Shown: piece after piece, positions 20,265 to 32,113 of the stretch
Layout: the number at the start of each line of letters is the position of its first letter
How positions within the stretch are numbered: position 1 is the stretch's first letter
From: Fomitopsis serialis
Lineage: Eukaryota > Basidiomycota > Agaricomycetes > Polyporales > Fomitopsidaceae
Reading direction: 5' to 3'
Assembly (NCBI RefSeq): GCF_022376445.1
Contig: NW_025954964.1
Span: 248,001-312,000 of the forward strand
Length of the DNA stretch: 64,000 nt
Translations under genes and position numbers: made by a program
The notes under the pieces: model-generated
The model's input: the letters and a program-made list of their open reading frames with translations, nothing else
Databases searched by the model: none
Told to the model about the DNA's origin: nothing

Positions 20265-22395
20265 TTGTTGTTGTTGTTGCAATTGCGGTTGCTGCTGCTG
20301 CGACTCATCCTGCCCCAAATCCTCGTCCACCTCAGGGACGTCCATGGCGTACCCACCTAACCGGATTTGGTGTTTATTGCAATATCGGCGCCATGAGTAA
20401 AACCTAGGCGGCCATGAGATATGTAGGAAGCTCAGAAGACGGGAGGACGTACGTATGATGAGGAGCCTGGGTGTCAACAACATTTGATGAGGCGCGCAAC
20501 TAGTGAGGGAGAAAGAAGACTGACCTTTACGGCTATCCGTTCACAAATTTCTCGCAAACTAGACACAGAAGGTGAGTTACAGCGGCCATCGCTACTCAGG
20601 AAATGCCCAGTACCTCAGAACCAATCCCTGCTCCTGACAGTAGTCGATGTACTTCTTGAGATACATGACGTCGTCTGACGTGAAGAGATTGCCGCCGTAT
20701 GTACTCTTGATCACTCGTGTTGGAGGAGTCGGTGACCGTGCAGGAGGGTTCCGGCGGTTCGTGACTAGGGTCGAGGCTGGCGGGGCGGGTTGAGGCTGCG
20801 GCTCCATTAGCAATTGTGCTACACCGAGTGAAAACGTCCATGCTACCTGTGTCCTGATTCGCTTTCGGCCTCTGGATTTGTCGCCCGAGGTTGACGCCTC
20901 AGCATCAGCATCTACCTCAGCCTCGGCCTCGGCTGCCACGACCACTGCAGCAGCAGCGGTGGACGACTCCGCAGTGGAAGGGCCTGCCTCCTCCATATAC
21001 GCGTCTTGTTCCGGATATGGAGCCGGCTCATACTACAAAAATGGACAATCTCGTCAAGGTGTGGCAGCACGATGGAACACAGATCTTACGGGTTGTGGAT
21101 AGTACTCCGCGGGGGTAACCCACGGACGCTGATCTTCCCTGTACCTATAATCATACTCGGGACCAGGCGGAGGGACCATAGCATTTGGGTGAGATGGAGG
21201 CGGCGGAGGTGGTTGGTGGTAAGCACCGGCCCAGGCTGCCTGTCCATCCCTGTATGGGTCGTGCGGCATCATGTGCGGCGGCGGAGGGTGTGTAGGCGGA
21301 GGCTGCATATGTGTCTGCGAGGGAGCAATGCCGTTCGCAGCCTGCCACGACTGGGGAGGGGCGGCGGTTGGAGGATGCATGGATGGTGGACCATAGACTG
21401 CATAATTGAAGGCGTGCTGAGCATGATGCACGAGCGGATCGGTCGCTGCGGCTGAGATGGGAGGAGGGATTGGTGGGGGGTGCTGGGGCTGTGGCTCGAG
21501 GACTTGCGGAGGATGGGTCGGAGGCGGTGCTTGCTGCATCTGGTGCGCCATGTCCTCCGGACTGGGCAGTATGGGTGCGGGTGGTGGAGGAGCGGGCAGT
21601 TGGACATGCTGGATAACAACAGGGATCACCCTTGACGGTGGCACCTTCAGAATGACTGTCGTAGTATACATAGACATGCGTATACTCACTGTTCTTTCCC
21701 CGTCACCTTACATCCGGCCCAGTTGGTATGGTACGTCTGCAGCTGGCCGGTGTTGACGCACTCGATCACCCATTGAGCGTTCAGGACTATCTTCCCTTTC
21801 TTGCCGATATATTGGCGAAACAGACTTTGACCAGACTCCCTGTGTGGATCCACTGCGTGGAAGGTGGAAGCCATCAATATTGGGCGAACACTATATGAGA
21901 GAACGAGGTAATGCATATGCGGTGCAACATGCAGGTCTGCAAGTTGCGCACATACAAGTAACAGACACTTACCTAGGATGTACGGAACACCGCTATAGCC
22001 AGGAGACACTATTCCGCCATGAGTCTGCAAGACAAATGGTATGAGCAGCGTGTTCCATGCGTAAATGGGGTTGTCTCGCGACAAGTGTCTCAGGCCGGAG
22101 CGTCGACAGGACAGACACGTCCTCGAACGTGCCACCGGTTGAGCTAGACGTGTATTCCTTCCATGCGCGGGGCTCGACACAGAGTATGTACAACTTGTTG
22201 ACATACCGTGATTAGTTCGACAATGGTGTCTCTGCCCTCTACATCCTTCTCGACATAGATTTGAAGGGCAGTGCCCATCATAGGGTCAATAAATATGTCT
22301 TGCGACGGGTCATGGTTGGGGTCGAGCTGCGCGACGGGCAGCTGCTGAGAGTGATCGCGTTGCGCACGACGGTTCGCGGTACGGACTGGTGCCAT
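19446..22395 (-). CDS. RAP1: RAP1-like telomere protein: BRCT, Pro/Gln-rich linkers and three Myb-like domains
   Basis: Probable shelterin-type telomere protein acting in the nucleus. From the ATG ending at 22395 a BRCT domain is read across two introns (DIFIDPMMGTALQIYVEKDV, ELITTHGGIVSPGYSGVPYI, GKKGKIVLNAQWVIECVNTG). A long Pro/Gln/His-rich linker follows (about 21070-21660). Then come three Myb-like units: LFTSDDVMYLKKYIDY ending PHHTFYSWRRYCNKH; AFTDEDVTFLVRFYEYRNRT ending PHHSRASWMKFYRRH; YSLQDDVLLAKHFYHKPEG ending PHHPWKGWQEHHRIHK. Each keeps the PHHxxxxW pattern with a basic recognition-helix position. A run of 25 Gln lies between units 1 and 2. The protein ends GENIDVGPDE at 19446. 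BRCT followed by Myb repeats is the RAP1 plan; three repeats exceed the one or two of studied RAP1 proteins. No disruption seen. Confidence 0.75.
20205..20311. repeat. CAG/CAA (polyglutamine) microsatellite inside the RAP1-like gene
   Basis: On the plus strand 20205-20279 is an unbroken run of 25 CTG or TTG triplets, read as Gln on the coding strand. Another four Gln codons lie at 20290-20301 beyond a Leu-Gln-Pro interruption. The mixed CAG/CAA use would slow but not prevent length change. Compound runs like this usually vary between strains. Confidence 0.9.
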
Positions 22396-25300
22396 GGGTC
22401 TCGCCCGGAGGAGCACAGATGGTGGTTGGAGTCTTCAGGGGGCCTCCTCGCCTCCCTCTCGCCGCCGGTGGCCGTTCTGGCATTTTGGCGCCCGCCTCCT
22501 CCTCGCAGCCACCGTGCTCGTCCTGCCACAGCTGCCAGAGCCCCCGCCTCGCACCCTCCCTGGCTCTTCTCCGGCTCTGCTAGGGCTCTCAACTGCTGTT
22601 CTTCGTCTTTGCACCGCTCGCACTTCAATGCGTTCCTCGGCGTGGCAATGCCTGGTCCGACACGCGGTCTGGGACCTTCGACACTCCGAAGTTTCGTCGT
22701 CCCTCGCTTCTGACCACGTTCAGTAATTCGTGGTTCATCGCTGTCTATGACCGGCCTTCCCTGAGGAGCCTCATCAGATAGCTGCAAAACCATTCACCTA
22801 CCTGCATTCGCCCCACTGAGCTGCATCTATTGATGTTACAATCTGGTGGATGCGCGCGACGTTCGATAGACGTAGGGCGGGGATGATCAATGTTCATTCA
22901 GGACGTCGAATGGTGAGTCGCTCTACTACTTTGCAAGCTGTTGCGAAGCGCAGAAGCCACGCCGTGCAAGTTACGGCAGCATGTTTATGCAGGTACTTCT
23001 CGCAAGAAGCACACTCCAAAGTTCACAGTTCTGCCAATGCGAGTTCGTGTCCTTGTTTGTGTGCGTCATATAGTGCTTCTCCGGTATGTGGGATGTCCGA
23101 CCTGCTTCGTCGTACATGGTGAAGTTTAGGCGGTCCCGGGCGTGTGCACTTTGAAGGTTCGTGCGACATCCATATGGAATGAGTACGCCATGCTGCACCC
23201 AGATGTGGCGGATACGCCGATGCTATGCACGTCAGCAGTCTGAAATGTGTTCGAATCTTCGTGCAGATCATGTATGCACTTCCACATGCGAGCGTAGCGG
23301 AGTTGACTGGCTACAAATGTTCACAGGGACGTACGGCGGCGAAGCCTTGAGGACGATGGCGATTGCTCGTCTAAGATGCGATCGTCGACTTGACAGTTCG
23401 TCTCTATGGCTGCTTGTCTCCGTCCTGGTTCCCCGCCCCGAATAGTACTTGTCGCAAGACAGCCTGGTATCCTTCCTACAGCTTTCACTACATCACGCAC
23501 TGTCACTTCGCCGCTGCCCAGCGCCACAAGTGAAGGCGGATCTCCTCGCAACCCAGCATAATGCTCGAAAACGCATCTCACGGCCCAGGTAGCAAGCTTC
23601 TCTCTTCCTGAGATTATATCTCGGTGTTTAGCTCTCGATAGAATGACCCATCTCACTCCCCAGTGTTTGGACAGATGGCAATTGACAGATATCGGTGAGT
23701 TCAGAAGTTCAGCAACTTTGTGATACGTCCTTCTCATCGCGAAGGCTCTCAGAAACGGAGCTATATACGGAATGTCACTTTTGGGTCGGTTTGACGCGTT
23801 CTGCCATAGCCGACATTCCCCGGTTAGTCACCAGCTGAATAAGTTCAAGTTGGGCTGTCAGTCTGGGTTCGTTGCGGTGTTTTTGCGCCGTAATACGGCG
23901 TTACGGCCGCAGTGCCTAAAACCCCTTCAAGCATTTGTGGTTTGTCTGATATGACCACCATCTACGGTGTTTCGCCCCTGACATAGCTCAGTTGGCAGCT
24001 TGAACATGTGCGCGGCCTCGCGCTCTAGACCGGATGACTTGCACAAATGAGATGAGAGTAGATGCTCGCGAAACATGCAGAACCGCTCTGCTTTCCCCCT
24101 GGTGAAACTGAGTTAGTCTGGGTGCACATGATATGCGCCTAGACATCCTCTGCATACTTCGACCTCCTTCCATTTGTCGGGCGTCGACTACTCGCCGCCG
24201 TTCCGCGTAGGTTTTTGTTTCCTCTGTGGCTCCGGTCGCAGACAATTGTCCCATTTTGCCTCCGCTCGCTCATTGTTTGGCGCGCTTATTATGTCCGCAG
24301 TCTTGTCGCGTTGGTTCCGCCCGCATGACTTATTGTGGCCAATACTCAGTTACGGAGCCTCCGTGCATCCCAAGTACATCTAGCTCTGGCGGTACCCTCG
24401 ATTAAGACAACAAGCACATGCACACCAGGCACGGTTCCTGAGGCGCAAGACGATTTCCTGGCGCCTAGAGCAGTCAAATCGGTCTGCACCTCGAGGAAAT
24501 GCGATGACTCTACGCTTCAAATTCAGTTGGACGGCGTGCATGGCCGTTCGGTCCTCTTGATGTTGCTTTGTAAGTACTGCAGGCTGAGTTGTCTCCAATT
24601 TCGCTGTGCGTTGATTGTCTCCCATCCTCCTAGGTGCTCCAGACTGTCTTCAGCCACATTTGCCTATTCATTTGCGGACATGACGAAGAGGTAAGTATAT
24701 GGCCTCCCGCCTCAGCGGTTGTGATCAGCAACAGTGCGGGAAGGTTCTGGAGGTATCTCGGCTAGGATGAATGTCAGAATGAATTGTTCGTGCTCGATGA
24801 TCGTATCTTCCCGGAGGTGCACATGGAGAGCCGCCTGATGTCCTGTCAGTGCGCTACATTGATCGTACGCAGTATCCCAACAGTACCCCCTGCCGCCTAT
24901 CACAATTGTGATGGCCAGCTTATGGCATAGGTTCACAGTGGGCGGATCATGCTTACGGTCGTGTCAACTGTGGCAGCTCTGAGATGAGGGTGCTATCCCG
25001 CTGTATACTTGTCAGAGGGCGAATAGCCTCGAGGCCACTCGAAGAAATGGAGCTGTGTGATAAGACGCTACGATGGTTCATACATTTAGGCCTCAGGCAG
25101 TTGAGAGCGAAGGTGGCTGATCAAACTATATCGCAAACGTCTCTAACACGTCATGGTATATTGCGGTGTTCTATGCATGGAAGTGGGCATCCATACCACT
25201 CTGTGGCAATTCCTGTCTAACTACGATCCATACTGTGCTCGCATAGAAATGCATGACTCTCCCAGACTTTCGTACACATACTGCCCAACAAATGAGCGGC

Positions 25301-25862
25301 CGCGCGGGCACGCGAGCGTAAGGGGGATTGAGTAGTTCTTTCTAGAGCGGTCGGCGCCATCAATGCTCCTGCTGGCTTGACCGCCGGGAGCTGCTCGAGC
25401 TCCAGTGATCGTGATCGAGTCGAGTGGGGTGATTGCTTCTGCCCATGGCCAAGCAGTACTCACAGAGTGGGTCTGACGGCCAGTACAGGTACGGGGGTCG
25501 ACATGCATAGGGGCCCACTGCTGGCGGACGGAGCTGAGCACTGGCAGGATGTGGCAAGCTGGATTTGGGAGCAAAGACGGCGCAAGCATGAGAGGCCGAT
25601 CTGGATGGGAGATTGGCGGGTGGGAAGCGAGAGAACAGAAAGGTGGAAAAGGAAATCAAGAGGTTCTGGCCTGCTTACGTAATTGTAACCCGGATTTGCA
25701 AGATGGAAGGCAAACAGGGCCAAACAGCAGGGCGGAGTTGGATGTGTGTACCAACCGAGCAGCCCCCGGCTTCCATCTCCCAAGCACACCCGTTACCTTA
25801 CGACTACTCTTCCTCCACCCTGCCGTCCTGCTCGCCCTTGCAAGCAGCACCGCTCCGCCGAC
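22396..25862. other. Long intergenic region without a recognised gene
   Basis: Almost 3.5 kb between the divergent RAP1-like and CDC24 genes, much longer than other spacers here. Short open frames occur on both strands (for example 23321-23737 minus and 22278-22793 minus) but none shows a known domain or a plausible exon chain. A tRNA A-box-like string near 23990 has no matching B-box. 25780-25862 is the pyrimidine-rich leader of CDC24. The rest could hold a long promoter, a non-coding transcript or decayed sequence. Confidence 0.5.
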
Positions 25863-28800
25863 ATGTCGTCCGCCGCAGCGCGCAAAAAGTCCGTCATTTC
25901 CGCCTCCACGCCCACCATCGACCTGCCCGTCGCCAACAACACCCTCCTCAACAAGGCGGCGTCGCAATCAACCTCCCTCTATCAGCAATGCTCAGCCCTA
26001 CGCACTCGCTTGATGCATGTTCGGGACTTTGCTGAATGGTTTTCTATTTCCTCCCCACCCGACTCTTCGCGGCGCTCTACGGATCCTGTAACACAGCTTT
26101 GGGACTGCTTCGTTCTCGGGTACCCGCTCTGCTATCTCTTCAACCTTCTGCCCGACTCTTTCAAGCGCATTGACCTCGACGTCAACCCCTCATCTTTCGA
26201 TGGCACGGAGAAGGCGAAGAAACGCGCGATTATCTCCTTCGCCATGAGGATTACCGAGATCGAGGGCTGTGAGGGTTTCACAGTCTCAGAGTTCCTGGAT
26301 CGGAACTCTACCGACGGTTTGGTCAAGGTACGTCGGTTCCAGTCCCACGTTTCTTGTCTCACGTATGGTGCCAGGTCGTGAATAACGTCATCCAACTCGT
26401 GCGGGTACTGCCCGAGGACGTGTTTTTTGAGCCTCGCCCACTTCTCCCGCTCTCGCATCCGCACAGCAGTCGACAGACTCGCTCACAAGTGACGGCGTAG
26501 CACCGTCGGCGGAGACCAGTGAGGGCGGGGCTCGTTTCAATAACATTGTCCGGGAACTTGTGGAGACCGAGAGGAAATATGTGCAGGATTTGGAAGTCAT
26601 GCAGGTGCGCCACTGCTTGTCTTTACTCTGTCCAGGTTGCTTATCGAAATCGTAGAAATATTCCCAAGCGGCGACTCAGATGAACGCGCTCGATCGTGAA
26701 ACAATTCATCTCCTTTTTCCTGGCCTCAAAGACCTGCTGAATTTCCAGAGGAAATTCCTGATCAAACTCGAGAGCATGGCTGAACAGTCTTGGGGAGACC
26801 AGAGCTGGGGATTCCCGTTCACGGAGAATGTGCGTTTTGCAGCATGACTTGGGAATGCTGTATAGAGCATTCCCATTGTCCGATCATTATCCCGTGATTG
26901 CTAATTGTGGATGGAACAATAGGAAGAAGCCCTTGCTGCGTCATATCGAACGTACTGCGCGAATTACACGACAGCGTCGGACATTCTACTACAAGAAATG
27001 CCAAACCTGAGCGTAAGTAACCCGTTGCGCGTGACACCGCCCACACGCGAGGCGTTGCATTCTGACCAAACATGGAAACAGGCGCTTGATAGTGTACTCG
27101 CGAAATCGGACCTACCGGCTTTCCTAATCAAGCCAGTACAGAGAATTTGCAAGTATCCCTTACTGTTGGAGGTTAGTCATAGACCCGCTGTCGGAGAGGG
27201 GTATGCTCACCGTGTTTTGCCTAGTCCTTGCAAAAAGCGGTCAAGGGCACAGAGTACCCGTACCACGAAGAACTCGCGGAGGGCGTCGCAGCCGCCAAGC
27301 GTGTCACCGATAGGATCAATGAGGCCCAACGTCAGGCAGAGAACGAGGCGACCGTCGAGGCGCTCAAACTCCGTGTCGACGACTGGAAGGGGCATGAACT
27401 GCCCAACTTCGGCCAGCTGCTTCTCGATGACATCTTCACGGTCACCAAGTCCGCTGTGGATCGCGAGTACCATGTCTTTTTGTTCGAGAAAATCATTCTC
27501 TGCTGCAAGGAGTACCTGGCCGCGCCTCAAAATGGCCGAAAGGTCGGCAAGAGCAACTCGATCCTGAAGAAGCCTCCCATTTCGCCTATCTCGCCCTTTC
27601 CTGGAGGCGGATCCTCGAAGAAGCGGACTACGCCGCTCTTGCTCAAAGGCCGTATCTTCCTCAACAACGTAACAAAAGTGGAACCCGAGATCTCCGCAGG
27701 TTCGTCGATGTTGCTTCACGATGGCAGCTATCATAACATTCAGGGCTTTAGGTCAATACTCTTTGGCGGTGTTCTGGCGTGGTGACGACGATCTCGAATA
27801 CTTCACTCTGCGTTGCCGCAACGAAGAACAGCTCCGGATGTGGGAGAACCAGCTCAATCGATTGATCCAGGAAGTTGCTAGCCGACGTGCCTCAGGACGT
27901 TCCCACCAGAGACTGGCCCATCTCACGCAGACTGTACCTACGAACGGATCTTCCCAACGGCCTTCGTACGAACAAGAACGGGGATACTCCATGTTTTCTC
28001 AGTCGACCGCTTACAGCGCGACCTCTCCGTATAGTTCAGGACCAGTGCCTCCACGTATGGGCAGGCATCCGTATGCTGCCGCCGGCGAAGATTCTGCGAT
28101 GGCAGCCGGCCCTGCCAATGGATCCTATTTCAGTGGGTATGGTGGTCCTCAGGGATACCCGCCACCTGACGGGTTTGATCTCGATCTCGACGACGAGTTC
28201 GAGGAGTACCCTCCGACGTCACGGCCTCCGTCAGGACGCGGGACGCCGGTGGGTGCGCGCCGACCGGAGCTCAATGGTTTCCCCTCTGCAGGCAGTGTTC
28301 GGAGCAGCACCCATACACCGGTGTCTGCATCTGCTGCCTACAACTCGCCATACAGTACAGGGAGGCCGTCAATATCACGCAACACGGGCAGTTTCGCGCA
28401 GGAGAACGTTCCAGAATCGAGCCTCCCCAGAGCCAGTCTGCGCAACCAGTATAGCGCGACGAAGCTCAAGTCGGCGTACGACAAGGCGGAGACGCGCTCG
28501 AACCCTAGTCCGCGTGTCAGCGGAACGGGCCCAGTGCCTATGCGGTCGCGCAGTGCTAGTCAGCCGTCAGCCTACATGCCGCCACAGAACATGCCGCCGC
28601 CTCCGCTACCAACGTCTGTACCTTGGGGGCACAGGCCAGGCCAGAACAAGCGTGGCAGTGGCTCGAGCCAGTCCACTGGCGACAGTTCGGACTACTCGCC
28701 ACACAGCAGCGGTTCCCCCATCACTCCCTTCGGGTCTAGCGATTCGTCTTTGACAGGTGTGTCCAGTACGCGCACGTCACACTCGCAGCACAGTGACCAG

Positions 28801-29088
28801 GTTGTCACGTCCGCTGCTTCAGTATTGTCCGCGCAGGTGAAGGTGAAGGTACACTTCCACGAAGACATCTTCGTCATCCAAGTACCACGTTCGACGGAGT
28901 TCGACGAGCTCGTGGAACGGGTGGGGAAGAAAATCAGACTATGCGGTCCACGAAGGGACGACGGACCGTTGCGCGTGAAGTACAAGGACGAGGACGGCGA
29001 CTTGGTGTCCCTGGGATCCACGGAGGACGTGCAAATGGCTTTCGAATCTTTCAAGCCTGGGAACCAAGTAACGCTCTATGTTCAATGA
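25863..29088 (+). CDS. CDC24: Cdc24-type guanine nucleotide exchange factor for Cdc42
   Basis: Activates the Rho GTPase Cdc42 (and often Rac) at sites of polar growth. The N-terminal CDC24/CH-type domain covers about 25990-26480 (DPVTQLWDCFVLGYPLCYLF, NNVIQLVRVLPEDVFF). The DH domain runs from RELVETERKYVQDLEVMQ through FPGLKDLLNFQRKFLIKLES to LIKPVQRICKYPLLLESLQK (about 26540-27350). The PH domain spans about 27400-27890 (YHVFLFEKIILCCKEYL, LAVFWRGDDDLEYFTLRCRN). A long Ser/Pro-rich linker leads to a C-terminal PB1 domain (KVKVHFHEDIFVIQVPRSTE, KYKDEDGDLVSLGSTEDVQM), which binds the Bem1-type scaffold. The PH domain only reads through if an intron from GTTCGT (27701) to CTTTAG (27751) is removed, which fits phase exactly. 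All domains are present and in the usual order. Confidence 0.93.
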
Positions 29089-30500
29089 GACACCCCTCTA
29101 TGACGCCAATCCTCCTCTCCCCGTCGATACCTTATCCTACATCACCTTACCGCCGCTTATCTTACGCTTCGCCTACGCGCACTGCATCTCCCCGACTGAC
29201 CCTCGCTCCGCCCATTATCCTTATACTCGGGAACTCTCCACATTGCCCACACTCCTTGGCTATACCGTGTATTACGACCATCATGATTCTCGTACCTGGC
29301 GTCTTCTGGTTAATGTTCGTGGTACTTTATAAGCATCGTTGCATACACAACATATTCCCCCCACCATCCATATCCCTGCTTCGGGTGTCGTTTGAGGCCA
29401 CCGCTCGCACTCCACTCGTTCGCATTTCTCCCATTACCCTCCTTCCGTCCGCTCCTCTCGCCTCTCCTCTCTTCGTATCCTTCTAGCAAGCTCTCCTAGT
29501 GGGTCCCGGCACAATCGCTGTCGGATACCCGGCGGTCGTTCGTTCGTAGCATGTATCGCGTGTAGGTTTTGCTCGGCTGGTTCCTCTCGCCGACTGTCGT
29601 GTATCATTTAGTAGATTGTTGCTCAGTGGACCGCTTCATGGAATGTTATACTTATTCTCTCACTTCGGAACATACTGGCGTGCCCGTAAAACCTGTTCGA
29701 CGCGCTCGAGGTCCGGTCAGAGGCTGAGCTCACGCGTTGTAGCAGGCATGTCTGCTCTATCGGAAATAGACAAATGACAGCCGGACGACTGAGCTTACGT
29801 TGCCGCTGCGACGCGTATGTCCATGAGGCACGACTGCCCATGGGCAGCGACTGTATCTACTTCTGATGACGACATCGTTTGTTAGGCAGTAGCCAGCTCA
29901 TCTGAGCTATGTATCATACAGCGGAGTTGCTGTGCTCGAGCTTGAGCTTCCCTCTCTATGACGCTTGCAGATAATCAGAGTTGAACAACACCTTGGACAG
30001 TTGCCAGTTCTGCGGCGGACATCGGTGAGATTGAATTGCCATCTGTCAGTTCACATTCAAGCAGACTGCGCAGGCACCCAGGCCGTACGGCCGATATACG
30101 CGTTCAATGCCGTGCTGCGCCCGCTCATTGTAATTGAGGCAGCGAGAGAGGTGCGTTCGAACACGGCGTTCGATCGAGCGTCGGATCTGATCATGCATCG
30201 CGCCACAGACGCGTCAAGGGTATGGGCGTTTGGCACGTGAGACGACCTGACCGGGCGTGCTGGGCCGGGGCGACCGAGTGCCGCTCCTCTGACGTTCAGA
30301 ACCGTCTCGCAGACTGCCCCCACCCACCACGCAGCCCACTCGTGCACCACCACCACCACCCCCGCCTCTCGCTAGCACAGCCACACACCCATATCTAGTC
30401 TCACAGCACACGCACATACATCGCCCGCACACCCGCCTCGACGCACCTCACCTCGCATCCGGTGCTTTATGCGTGCCCCCAGTATCAGCACAACTCTATC
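29089..30500. other. Intergenic region without a supported gene
   Basis: About 1.4 kb. 29089-29480 is pyrimidine-rich and probably CDC24 3' UTR. 30240-30460 is C-rich with repeated CAC runs (for example the CACCACCACCACC stretch near 30345-30360) and probably forms the leader of the carrier gene. Short open frames at 29965-30240 and 30057-30359 have no recognisable product. Confidence 0.5.
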
Positions 30501-32113
30501 ATGACATCTGCGACGACATCTTCCGGCACGTCCTCCGCTGCGAGGCCGTGCGTGCGCCAGTGGTGGCGAAGCCGAAGGAGCCCTGGCTGAGCCCGCAGCT
30601 GTCATCGTACTTCATCGCAGGCGGCATAGCGGGCGCGGCCTCGCGGACCGTAGTGAGCCCCTGGAGCGACTCAAGATCATTCAGTGCGCCGTACATTCCG
30701 TTCGTGACGTGATAAGTTGACGTTCCGTGGTTGTAGGCAGGTGCAGTCACCCACCGCTGAAGGGCAGTACAAGGGCGTCTGGGCGAGCTTGGTTCGAATG
30801 TGGAGAGAGGAGGGCATCAGAGGGTACATGAGGGGAAATGGAATCAACTGCTTGAGAATTGTACCCTATAGGTGTGTCCATGCGATGCATTTGGAAACAA
30901 GCCATGATTGACAGTCGAACGATTGCAGTGCAGTTCAATTCACCACATACGAACAGTTGAAGAAGGTATGTCTAAGACCGACCGCGCTGATGTTATCGGC
31001 CGGCCCCTCCCACCTGACACGACGCTGATGATTGCCTCGAGATTTAGTGGTTCACAAATTATGGAGAGAAAGAGCTGGACACCCCGACACGGTTGGCCGC
31101 TGGTGCGCTCGCTGGTATCACCTCCGTCTGTGAGTGTCTCCGTATACGGCCAGTGACGCCGCCTGAGGCGGGAACATCTGACCCCATACGCCAGGTTCCA
31201 CATACCCTCTTGACCTCGTGCGATCGCGCTTGTCCATCGCGACCGCCTCGATACCTATCCAGACAGCAGCCGCAACAGTTGCACCCACGAAGCGGGCACT
31301 AGCATCCTCATACCACACTGCCTCCGCCGCATCCCTTCCCCCGGCAAAAGCGCCGAACTCCAAGGATCTGACAGTGTGGGGAATGATGTCGAGGATTGTG
31401 CGCGAGGAAGGCGGCGTACGCGCTCTGTATCGGGGGATCGTTGCCACAGCCGTCGGTGTGGCGCCCTACGTGGGTGCGTGCATAATTGTTCGTTCATTCC
31501 TCCAGAGAGGCTGACAGCCCCGCTTGCTGTGGCTTGGATCCGATCGTGTGTGGTGGCAGGAATCAACTTTGCCTCGTACGAAGCGCTGAGGGGGGTCATC
31601 ACGCCGCCAGGGAAGAGCAGCGTTCCACGGAAATTGCTCTGCGGAGCGCTCGCTGGTAAGTGTAGCAGGCAAATTGCGAAACTCCCGACTCATCGCGCGA
31701 TACATGCAGGCTCAATATCCCAGACCATCACGTATCCGTTCGATGTCTTGCGCCGCAAGATGCAAGTGACAGGGATGGGCGGGAAGAAGTACAACGGGGC
31801 GTTGGATGCTCTCCGGACCACGCTACAAGCGGAGGGTCCGAAGGGCTTGTACAGAGGGCTGTGGCCAAATCTACGTGCGTTGTGCTTTCACCGGTGTGTA
31901 CATCGGGGCTGCCATGCTGACTTCATCGTTTTGATGTTTGATGCTTGCCTACTCCTACGACGCGCCCGGAACTTGTCAACGGTGCTACGCCACTGTGGAC
32001 GTTCTGTATCAATATGTTGCACGTCGCGACTTGCAGTGAAGGTGGCGCCGAGCATCGCGACGTCGTTCTTCACGTATGAGCTCGTGAAGGACTTCCTGCT
32101 GGAAACGTCGTGA
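30501..32113 (+). CDS. Mitochondrial carrier family (SLC25) protein, with frame break near the start
   Basis: Inner-membrane solute carrier with the three tandem carrier repeats. Repeat 1: LSPQLSSYFIAGGIAGAASR and, after a one-base shift near 30657-30663, SPLERLKI. Repeat 2: LAAGALAGITS with YPLDLVRSR. Repeat 3: KLLCGALAGSISQTITYPFD VLRRK, written here with a gap. EEGIRGYMRGNGINCLRIVP, GGVRALYRGIVATAVGVAPY and GPKGLYRGLWPN are the matching matrix helices. At least six short introns. It is most like the yeast YPR011C / SLC25A42-type branch (APS/PAPS, CoA or adenine nucleotides), but the substrate is not certain. The ATG at 30501 (MTSATTSSGTSS) is the likely start, though another one-base shift is needed before PKEPWLSPQ. 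The first PxE signature requires CCCCC where the sequence has CCCC, so I favour a base missing in the assembly over true loss. Confidence 0.78.

Noticed and set aside
23321..23737. Minus-strand ORF of 138 codons in the long spacer
   Set aside because: No domain, no clear start and no exon partners; not enough to call a gene.
23985..24060. tRNA-like A-box (TAGCTCAGTTGG) at about 23990
   Set aside because: No B-box (GGTTCGANNCC) follows at the right distance and no cloverleaf can be drawn.
27690..27790. Apparent frame break in the PH domain of CDC24
   Set aside because: An intron from GTTCGT to CTTTAG joins SAG to QYSLAVFW exactly in phase.
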